This document shows, piece by piece, positions 15,434 through 20,342 of a DNA stretch of 20,342 bases. Source of the stretch: Elstera sp043721315 (GTDB lineage Bacteria; Pseudomonadota; Alphaproteobacteria; Elsterales; Elsteraceae). A model generated the notes under the pieces. The model was not told where the DNA came from. It did not search any database and saw nothing but the letters and a program-made list of their open reading frames with translations. The stretch is from contig JAYSQZ010000062.1 of assembly GCA_043721315.1 (NCBI GenBank), positions 1 to 20,342 on the forward strand. Direction: 5' to 3'. The position numbers and the translations under genes are program-made. The stretch's first letter is position 1. Each line of letters opens with the position of its first letter.

Positions 15434-15538
15434 GCCGCCCCGCGTGTTTGACGCGCCAAGCGCTTAGCCGGGCGCATCCGCGCCCTTGGCCGTCGCCGCA
15501 CCCGATGCGCTTGGCGCGTCAAACACGCCCAAGGCGGC
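15434..15538. repeat. 22-bp perfect inverted repeat with nested hairpin
   Basis: The arms 15442-15463 and 15507-15528 are exact reverse complements over 22 bp. They are extended by GCCGCC (15434-15439) and GGCGGC (15533-15538) after 2- and 4-nt gaps. The 43-nt centre contains another stem, GGGCGC-ATCC-GCGCCC. The whole could fold into a long stem on either strand, or mark a small MITE/REP-like element. It lies between the thioredoxin stop and the ccdA remnant. A 16-bp stretch of it also occurs inside the MarR gene, where it encodes RAKRIA and is probably chance. Confidence 0.85.
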
Positions 15539-15561
15539 TTTAGAGCTTAAGGCGCGCGGCT

Positions 15562-15942
15562 CTAGAGGGCCGACTTCAGCGCTTTCCTGAGCGCGTCGGC
15601 ATTCGTATCCCCCGCAAGGCGTGCCGTTTCAGTCATGCCTTTATAAACGATCAAGGTTGATTGGCTTCGGACTCTAAGAGTGCGTTTAAGGTCTGTTTCG
15701 GTATCGTAATTAACAACGAGCAGGGTGATCTCCAGTCCCGGCTCGGTGCTCATGCTTTTGAAGGCTTTTGCTTGAGCGCGGCAGGTTGGGCACCAATCGG
15801 CATGAAAATGCAAGGCCACAGGCTTGCCGGCGGACTGAGCTTCGGCCAGAGCAGCCGCAGAATACGGCTTGCTCTCCAAAGCCTGAGCAAAGCTGGCGAA
15901 AAAAGCGAGGGTAGCACCAAAGGCAACAGCAGCGAGTTTCAT
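15562..15942 (-). CDS. Exported thioredoxin-fold protein
   Basis: A 126-residue protein with a signal peptide (residues 1-21, ending ASFAQA) and a thioredoxin domain whose active site is HADWCPTCRAQ (Cys51, Cys54), followed by the beta-strand and cis-Pro region SQSTLIVYKGM. In this branch the cis-proline position reads as Ser-Thr, so the usual TP motif is not evident. It should act in the periplasm on disulfides, reducing or shuttling electrons. Such proteins are often next to ccdA, and here only a remnant follows. GGGAGG lies 6 nt before ATG 15942, which excludes the longer frame from 16050. It is 50 nt after the amidotransferase gene. Confidence 0.85.
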   Translation of the reverse strand: MKLAAVAFGATLAFFASFAQALESKPYSAAALAEAQSAGKPVALHFHADWCPTCRAQAKAFKSMSTEPGLEITLLVVNYDTETDLKRTLRVRSQSTLIVYKGMTETARLAGDTNADALRKALKSAL

Positions 15943-15992
15943 CTGAACCTCCCAAGAGTTATGCTGATGGTTCGTTACAGCGGTTCGGTAAG

Positions 15993-16727
15993 TTACGCGG
16001 CCCCAAGATCGTCGGGGGAAACATCGGGGGCAGGCAATGCCTTCAGCCAATCGGTGAGCATAGCACGGGCCGCGCGGGTGGCAGCGGGGCCGAAGCGTTC
16101 AGCGTCGGCGCGCAAGGCAGCAATATTGAGGGAGAGTTTGGCAAGTTCGCCCGCGTGCCCCACCAGCCAGCGCTCGAACCCGCGCTCCCAGCCTTCCGGG
16201 TGGCACTGAAGCCCGAGGATCGTCGGGCCGAGGGCGAAGGCTTGATTGGCGCAAACGGTGGTAGAGGCTAAAGGCGTCGCCCCCACGGGAAGCTCGAAGG
16301 CATCGCCGTGCCAGTGCAGAATCGGCACGCCTGCCAAGGCTTTCAGCGGGCTGGCCTTACCTTCTGGCGTGAGGGTAAGCGGCGACCAGCCGATTTCCGT
16401 CTGTCCCATCGGCGCAACCTTTGCCCCGAGCGCGCGGGCCATGAGTTGTGCTCCCAGGCATAACCCCAAGGTAGGCTGCCGCGTTGCAAGTCGTGCGCCA
16501 ATGAACGCCAATTCTTCTGTCAGAAATGGATAGATGGCCTCCTCATAGGCCCCAATCGGCCCGCCGAGTACGATCAGTAGGTCCGGTGCGCTCGGATTGG
16601 TTCCGGCAAGGCTTTCGACGGTGGGATCAAGCGTGTGGATGTGATAGCCCGCTGCGGCCAGCGGTTCGGCAAAGCTGCCCAAATCTTCAAAAGCGATATG
16701 GCGTAGCACCAGGGCGTTTCGGCTCAT
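15993..16727 (-). CDS. Class I glutamine amidotransferase-like protein
   Basis: A 244-residue stand-alone class I glutaminase domain (GATase-1, GuaA/TrpG-like). The nucleophile is Cys90 in LGLCLGAQLMARALG and the other triad residues are His176 and Glu178 in LQCHPEGWERG. LIVLGGPIGAYEE is the usual oxyanion-side segment. Such YfeJ/GMP synthase-like proteins release ammonia from glutamine or act on gamma-glutamyl compounds, and the true substrate here is unknown. Its ATG overlaps the redoxin stop (ATGA), with AAGGA 9 nt upstream, so it is translated together with the redoxin. A longer frame to 16823 would overlap the redoxin and is rejected. The link to thiol chemistry, perhaps glutathione-related, is inference. 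Confidence 0.88.
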   Translation of the reverse strand: MSRNALVLRHIAFEDLGSFAEPLAAAGYHIHTLDPTVESLAGTNPSAPDLLIVLGGPIGAYEEAIYPFLTEELAFIGARLATRQPTLGLCLGAQLMARALGAKVAPMGQTEIGWSPLTLTPEGKASPLKALAGVPILHWHGDAFELPVGATPLASTTVCANQAFALGPTILGLQCHPEGWERGFERWLVGHAGELAKLSLNIAALRADAERFGPAATRAARAMLTDWLKALPAPDVSPDDLGAA

Positions 16728-17245
16728 GGGGTGCATCCTTCCGGGGTGCAAACGGTGGCTTCGGACGTGATAGGGGGCGCGAGCGGCTCGGTCAGGAGCG
16801 TGCCGATTTGAGCGCCCAACCACAGATCATCAACATGGCCGAAACGCTTGAGGCGTAGGCGGCCTTGCCGGTCGATCAGGATGACGCTTGGGGTGCCTTG
16901 CAAATCATAGCGTGTCATCGTTTCGGGTAGGGGGGAGCCGGGCCGGTCGATGCCGATGGGGAACTTCAGTCGGTATTCGTGAACAAAGGCGCGCAACGCC
17001 CCCGCAGTCATCGCGCTGTGATGCTCGAACACGGTATGCAGGCCGATGACAGCAACTTGATCGCGCGGGAAAAGCTCATAGGCTTTGGCAAGTTGCGGCA
17101 GGCCGACTTGCACGCAGCCGGGGCAGAGCATTTGGAAGCTGCCGAGTAGAATCACTCGCCCGCACAAACCCTCCAACGTCAGCGGGTGCGGCGTGTTGAG
17201 CCAAGTCTCGACGGACCAAGTGGGGGCGGGACGGAGTAGTGGCAT
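16724..17245 (-). CDS. Redoxin-domain protein with CPGC active site
   Basis: A 173-residue thioredoxin-fold redoxin (AhpC/TlpA-like). GRVILLGSFQMLCPGCVQVGLPQL carries Cys41 and Cys44 in a CPGC arrangement. The cis-Pro motif is GTPSVILIDRQGRLRLKR. No signal peptide or lipobox is apparent, so it should be cytoplasmic. The tail ends TVCTPEGCTP, adding a second Cys pair (166, 171) not usual for TlpA, perhaps metal-binding or a resolving pair. TAGGAG lies 7 nt before the ATG. It lies between the MarR regulator (153 nt upstream) and the coupled amidotransferase. Its substrate is not readable. It may be a peroxidase or disulfide reductase. Confidence 0.82.
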   Translation of the reverse strand: MPLLRPAPTWSVETWLNTPHPLTLEGLCGRVILLGSFQMLCPGCVQVGLPQLAKAYELFPRDQVAVIGLHTVFEHHSAMTAGALRAFVHEYRLKFPIGIDRPGSPLPETMTRYDLQGTPSVILIDRQGRLRLKRFGHVDDLWLGAQIGTLLTEPLAPPITSEATVCTPEGCTP

Positions 17246-17266
17246 GACGTTTCTCCTACCGGTTGT

Positions 17267-17368
17267 TCAGGCTCGTCGCCCAGACATAGGCACAGACCGG
17301 TGCGCCCGCGAACTAGCCAATGGCTTTCGGGCGCTCGCTGCCCGCCGTGCCGCGTTGGAAAGGTTCAT
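17267..17368 (-). CDS. Possible 33-residue basic small ORF
   Basis: ATG 17368 is preceded by AGGAAAACAATA and opens a 33-codon frame that ends 21 nt before the redoxin start. The peptide is rich in Ala, Arg and Ser (MNLSNAARRAASARK at its start). It may be a leader or chance. No homologue is known to me. Confidence 0.2.
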   Translation of the reverse strand: MNLSNAARRAASARKPLASSRAHRSVPMSGRRA

Positions 17369-17398
17369 TATTGTTTTCCTGAAGAGAAGAGGCGTGGG

Positions 17399-18085
17399 TT
17401 ACACGGGTAAAGGCGAAGACGGGGCAGCCAGAAAACGCTGCCACGTTGCTTCGGCAAGATCGGGCGGGGCGGGTTGCTGCTCGGGGCAGTCAAGCCGCAG
17501 GTGCCGGTCGCCGAAGGCGGCATCGACCAGAGTGCAGTGGTGCGGCGTGTCCGCATCCCTATGCACAAAGGGCCGAAAGTGAGTGCAGGTCACGCAAAGC
17601 CGCCCAATGGGAACGCTGCCTGCACGCTGAAGGTTGCGGATCATTTTTACGATCACGCGGTAGAAGATCGCCTGCTCTTCGGGCGACAGGTCAGCCACGG
17701 TATCCAGTAGCGCTTCCGGCCAATCGGTAACTTGGGCAAGCACGGCCAAGCCCGCATCGGTAATCGCGATGCGCTTGGCGCGGCGGTCCGCCGGGTCGGG
17801 GGTTTCAACTGCGAACGCGCGGCTGAGGAGCGGTTGCAGCGCTTCGCTCATCGCGGGAGCACCGAGGGCCAGTGTTTGCGCCAATTGGCTGGGCCGATAC
17901 CCGCCGGGCTGCGTGCGGAGCAGGGCCAAAATCTGAGTCTGTGTCGGCGATAGACCGAGCGGTTGGGCGGCCTGACTGGCGTTGGTCTTCAGCGCTAAGG
18001 CGAGCCGCGACAGGCCCATTGCAACGCGGTTGCCCAGCGGTGCGGTCATCGTATCGAACGGCGTTTCCAGCGCGGCCCCTCCCAT
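17399..18085 (-). CDS. MarR-family regulator with Cys/His-rich C-terminal tail
   Basis: A 228-residue protein. Residues about 20-150 are a MarR winged helix: LGLSPTQTQILALLRTQPGG, RPSQLAQTLALGAPAMSEAL (recognition helix) and PDPADRRAKRIAITDAG (wing). The C-terminal 65 residues have CVTC (Cys164, Cys167), His175, HHC (Cys184), FGDRHLRLDC (Cys200), a pattern suiting zinc, an iron-sulfur cluster or thiol sensing. I recall this tail in other proteobacterial MarR proteins, but its ligand is unknown to me. Two palindromes at its own promoter suggest autorepression. The start is uncertain: ATG 18085 is very near the predicted transcription start, while ATG 18049 would lose 12 residues. It precedes the redoxin gene on the same strand. 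Confidence 0.9.
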   Translation of the reverse strand: MGGAALETPFDTMTAPLGNRVAMGLSRLALALKTNASQAAQPLGLSPTQTQILALLRTQPGGYRPSQLAQTLALGAPAMSEALQPLLSRAFAVETPDPADRRAKRIAITDAGLAVLAQVTDWPEALLDTVADLSPEEQAIFYRVIVKMIRNLQRAGSVPIGRLCVTCTHFRPFVHRDADTPHHCTLVDAAFGDRHLRLDCPEQQPAPPDLAEATWQRFLAAPSSPLPV

Positions 18086-18089
18086 ATGC

Positions 18090-18102
18090 TTCGGCTACCG
18101 AA
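18090..18102. promoter_or_regulatory. Operator site 1 of the MarR regulator
   Basis: TTCGG-CTA-CCGAA, a palindrome with a 3-nt centre, lies just upstream of the MarR ATG and overlaps the likely -10. With flanks it is nearly identical to site 2 in inverted orientation, matching at 20 of 24 positions. Confidence 0.65.
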
Positions 18103-18128
18103 ATATATGGGAGAAGAGCGTGCGTCAA
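18102..18128 (-). promoter_or_regulatory. Promoter of the MarR gene
   Basis: The minus strand has TTGACG (18128-18123) as -35, 15 nt, then TATATT (18107-18102) as -10; ATATTT at 16-nt spacing is an alternative. The -35 is flanked by operator site 2 and the -10 overlaps site 1, a typical layout for repression. Confidence 0.5.
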
Positions 18129-18133
18129 TTTAT

Positions 18134-18146
18134 TTCGGCTGCCGAA
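18134..18146. promoter_or_regulatory. Operator site 2 of the MarR regulator
   Basis: TTCGG-CTG-CCGAA lies 44 bp centre to centre from site 1, about four helical turns, so dimers on both sites would face the same side of the DNA. It sits between the ctrA stop and the MarR -35. Confidence 0.65.
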
Positions 18147-18158
18147 GCATTTATGTTC

Positions 18159-18872
18159 TTAAGCGCTGGCTTTTTCGACTTCCGGGGTGGCTTCGGCGCC
18201 GTTTTCGCGCAGCACATAGCCGCGTCCCCAGACGGTTTCGATATAGGTATCGCCGCCGGTGGCCGTGCTGAGTTTCTTGCGAAGTTTGCAAACGAAAACG
18301 TCGATAATCTTCAACTCCGGCTCATCAATGCCGCCGTAGAGATGGTTCAGGAACATTTCCTTGGTCAGCGTCGTACCCTTCCGCAGTGCCAAGAGTTCCA
18401 GAATGCCATATTCTTTACCGGTCAAATGCAGCGGCTTATTATCGACCTCGGCGGTTTTCGCATCGAGATTGACGGTTAGCTTTCCTGTCCGAATAACCGA
18501 ATCCGAATGGCCTTTCGCGCGGCGCACGATGGCTTGAATCCGGGCCACCAACTCGCGCTTATCGAACGGCTTGGTGAGATAATCATCGGCCCCATAACCG
18601 AGGCCCTTGATCTTGTGATCAAGCTCCGACAGTCCCGACAGAATGAGAATCGGTGTTCGCACCCGCGCTTGGCGGAAGCGGCGCAAAACCTCGTACCCGT
18701 CGATATCCGGCAGGATTAGGTCCAGGAGAATAATGTCGTAATCGTACAGTTTGCCAATCTCGACACCATCTTCCCCAAGGTCGGTGGTATCAACGATATA
18801 GCCAGCGGAAGACAGCATCAGTGCGATGCTCTTCGCCGTTGCGGCATCGTCCTCGACTAAGAGAATTCGCAT
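18159..18872 (-). CDS. ctrA: Cell-cycle response regulator CtrA
   Basis: CtrA is the OmpR-family master regulator of the alphaproteobacterial cell cycle, controlling motility and, in some species, replication and division. The receiver domain has EDD at residues 7-9, phosphoacceptor Asp51 in YDYDIILLDLILPDIDGYE, and Lys101 in DDYLTKPF. The DNA-binding domain matches CtrA nearly word for word: LTGKEYGILELLALRKGTT followed by LTKEMFLNHLYGGIDEPELK, then IIDVFVCKLRKKL. The protein has 237 residues. It ends EKASA, not the double alanine recalled for the ClpXP-degraded Caulobacter CtrA, so proteolysis may differ. GGGAGGGG lies 5 nt before the ATG. It is divergent from fliI, a typical target class. 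Confidence 0.97.
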   Translation of the reverse strand: MRILLVEDDAATAKSIALMLSSAGYIVDTTDLGEDGVEIGKLYDYDIILLDLILPDIDGYEVLRRFRQARVRTPILILSGLSELDHKIKGLGYGADDYLTKPFDKRELVARIQAIVRRAKGHSDSVIRTGKLTVNLDAKTAEVDNKPLHLTGKEYGILELLALRKGTTLTKEMFLNHLYGGIDEPELKIIDVFVCKLRKKLSTATGGDTYIETVWGRGYVLRENGAEATPEVEKASA

Positions 18873-18920
18873 AGTACCCCTCCCACCTTAAACGAGCCAC
18901 CCAAAAGCCCGATAAATTGG

Positions 18921-18934
18921 TTAATCTCCGTTAA
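18921..18934. promoter_or_regulatory. Paired TTAA boxes in the ctrA-fliI intergenic region
   Basis: TTAA (18921-18924) and TTAA (18931-18934) are separated by 6 bp. CtrA sites are TTAA-N7-TTAA, so spacing is one short of ideal. Being placed between ctrA and a flagellar gene makes it a fair candidate for autoregulation or control of fliI. Confidence 0.4.
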
Positions 18935-19050
18935 CTATCCCTAATTTGAATCGGGAAAGCAAGGGGATATGCACCCCCTTTGTCACGGTTCCGGTTCCCT
19001 TTAGGGCTGCACTTCGCTATTGTCCAACCCTATCAACGGGGAGCGGCGCG

Positions 19051-20342
19051 ATGCTGATTGATAACCTTATATCCAACCTCGGTCGCATGGCCGATCATGT
19101 GCTGCATGGTCGCATCGTGGGCGTGCTGGGGATGATGGTGGAAATCGGCGGTGTGCAGCGGGCGCTTTCCGTCGGGGATCGGGTTACGATCATCGCGCGC
19201 GGCGACCGGCGCGTGCCGGCTGAAATCGTTGGCTTCAAAGGCGAACGGGCGCTCGCCATGCCCTTCGGCACGCTGGATGGCGTCGGCCTTGGCTGCCGGG
19301 CCGAAATCGCCCAAACCGATCCGGTGATCTACCCGCACGAAAGCTGGCTCGGGCGTGTCGTTGGCAGCATGGGCGAGCCGATTGACGATTTGGGGCCGCT
19401 CAACTCCGGTCAAATCGCCTATCCGCTCCGAAACGCGCCGCCGCCTGCCCATCAACGCCAGCGCGTTGCCGGGAAGATAGATATGGGCGTGCGCGCGCTC
19501 AACCAGTTCCTCACCTGTTGCCAGGGTCAGCGCATGGGGATTTTCGCAGGCTCCGGCGTGGGGAAATCCGTGCTGCTGTCGATGATCGCGCGCTACACGT
19601 CCGCCGACGTTATCGTTATCGGGCTGATTGGCGAGCGTGGCCGCGAAGTGCAGGACTTTATTCACGACGATCTGGGGCCGGAGGGCTTGGCGCGGTCGGT
19701 GCTGGTGGTCGCCACCTCCGATCAGCCGCCGCTGATGCGCCGCCAAGCTGCCTATCTTACTCTCACCGTCGCTGAGTATTTCCGCGACCAGGGCAAGAAC
19801 GTGCTCTGCCTGATGGATAGCGTAACGCGCTTTGCGATGGCCCAACGCGAAATCGGCCTATCGGTCGGCGAGCCACCGGCCAGTAAGGGGTACACGCCCT
19901 CGGTGTTCGCTGAACTGCCGCGCCTGTTGGAGCGGGCCGGGCCGGGGTTGCGTGGGTCAGGCTCGATCACGGGCCTGTTTACGGTGTTGGTGGAAGGCGA
20001 TGACCACAACGAGCCGATTTCCGACGCCGTGCGCGGTATTCTCGACGGCCACATCGTGCTGGAACGCGCCATTGCCGACAGGGGCCGCTACCCGGCTATC
20101 AATATCCTCCGCTCGGTCAGCCGCGTTATGCCGGGCTGCAATACGGACGACGAGAATGGCGTTGTTTCCCGCGCGCGGCAAATGCTGGCGGCCTTTGAGG
20201 ATATGGCGGAAATGATCCGGCTGGGTGCCTATCGTCCCGGCTCAGACGCGAAGACCGACGAAGCGATGCGCTATTATCCGCTTATCGAACAGTTTTTGGC
20301 GCAAGGTAAGCGCGAGCGTGGCGATTTAGTGCAGGGCTATTA
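19051..20342 (+). CDS. fliI: Flagellar export ATPase FliI (3' end outside window)
   Basis: FliI is the hexameric ATPase of the flagellar type III export apparatus at the cytoplasmic face of the basal body. The Walker A is AGSGVGKS (residues 166-173), followed by GLIGERGREVQDF, and the Walker B region is VLCLMDSVTRFA (from residue 251). SVGEPPASKGYTPSVFAELP, RLLERAG and LVEGDDHNEPI follow, then DAVRGILDGHIVLERAIADR, all typical of FliI and the beta-subunit-like ATPases. Within the window 430 codons plus two bases (TA) are present, so the gene is nearly complete or about to stop. GGGGAG is 7 nt before the ATG. Other flagellar genes are presumably beyond the right edge. Confidence 0.96.
   Translation, partial: MLIDNLISNLGRMADHVLHGRIVGVLGMMVEIGGVQRALSVGDRVTIIARGDRRVPAEIVGFKGERALAMPFGTLDGVGLGCRAEIAQTDPVIYPHESWLGRVVGSMGEPIDDLGPLNSGQIAYPLRNAPPPAHQRQRVAGKIDMGVRALNQFLTCCQGQRMGIFAGSGVGKSVLLSMIARYTSADVIVIGLIGERGREVQDFIHDDLGPEGLARSVLVVATSDQPPLMRRQAAYLTLTVAEYFRDQGKNVLCLMDSVTRFAMAQREIGLSVGEPPASKGYTPSVFAELPRLLERAGPGLRGSGSITGLFTVLVEGDDHNEPISDAVRGILDGHIVLERAIADRGRYPAINILRSVSRVMPGCNTDDENGVVSRARQMLAAFEDMAEMIRLGAYRPGSDAKTDEAMRYYPLIEQFLAQGKRERGDLVQGY

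Larger units (their letters stand above)
15230..15561. other. Gene-poor interval between convergent blocks
   Basis: These 332 nt hold no intact gene that I accept. They contain the ccdA remnant, one terminator for each strand and the 22-bp inverted repeat. A 90-codon open frame on the minus strand (15250-15522) is Arg-rich and lacks a ribosome site. I treat it as chance, except that its final 20 codons are part of the remnant. Confidence 0.7.

Noticed and set aside
15250..15522. 90-codon minus-strand frame as a gene
   Set aside because: The N-terminal two thirds are Arg-rich, with no ribosome site, and they run through the inverted repeat. Only the last 20 codons are kept, as part of the remnant.
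17768..17784. Second copy of part of the inverted repeat in the MarR gene
   Set aside because: A 16-bp identity explained by the codons for RAKRIA of the winged helix. It is likely chance.
18961..18980. AAGGGG/CCCCTT hairpin as a terminator between ctrA and fliI
   Set aside because: Six base pairs with no U tract on either strand, and the two genes are divergent, so no terminator is needed.

Overview
The window looks like a chromosomal segment of a free-living alphaproteobacterium, most likely of the Rhodospirillales/Azospirillum side. The evidence is a GC-rich genome (my impression, about 60% or more), a near-textbook CtrA cell-cycle regulator, a MipZ division-site ATPase, a flagellar FliI and an alphaproteobacterial-type PyrE. 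I see no tRNA, rRNA, CRISPR array, prophage or complete insertion sequence.

Layout. At 1-2575 (minus) an RND efflux operon: a membrane-fusion adaptor followed by the N-terminal 404 residues of an MdtB/MdtC-type permease, which runs off the left edge exactly at the proton-relay Asp pair. At 2576-2775 is a structured intergenic region with a convincing minus-strand terminator that no annotated gene needs. At 2776-4499 (plus) an orphan LivH-type permease with an unusual lipoprotein-like N-terminus overlaps a DUF393 thiol protein. At 4417-4824 (minus) a small AT-rich membrane protein overlaps DUF393 tail to tail. Then come gltX (plus), a RES/Xre toxin-antitoxin pair (minus) and pyrE (minus).

From 8290 to 15229 everything is on the plus strand. 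A crotonase-fold protein is almost joined to mipZ. They are followed by a sugar-nucleotide and envelope-polysaccharide block: galU, UDP-glucose 6-dehydrogenase, phosphomanno/phosphoglucomutase and a GT-C-like multi-spanning membrane protein. These three soluble enzymes lead from hexose phosphate through glucose-1-P to UDP-glucose and UDP-glucuronate, and the membrane protein could use a product lipid-linked on the envelope.

At 15230-15561 is a gene-poor stretch holding two hairpin terminators, what looks like the wreck of a ccdA/dsbD-type gene, and a 22-bp perfect inverted repeat. From 18085 leftward to 15562 (minus) is a redox-flavoured cluster: a MarR regulator with a Cys/His-rich tail and two near-identical palindromic operators at its promoter, a CPGC redoxin, a class-I glutamine amidotransferase translationally coupled to it, and an exported thioredoxin-like protein that sits just before the ccdA remnant. 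At 18159-18872 (minus) is ctrA, divergent from fliI (plus, running off the right edge). The shared region between them carries paired TTAA boxes.

The best candidates for under-described biology are the MarR/redoxin module with its twin operators, the possible minus-strand small RNA or attenuator before the efflux operon, the ccdA remnant with the adjacent inverted repeat, and the lipobox-LivH fusion. Everything is read by eye. No alignments, structure predictions or database searches were run.
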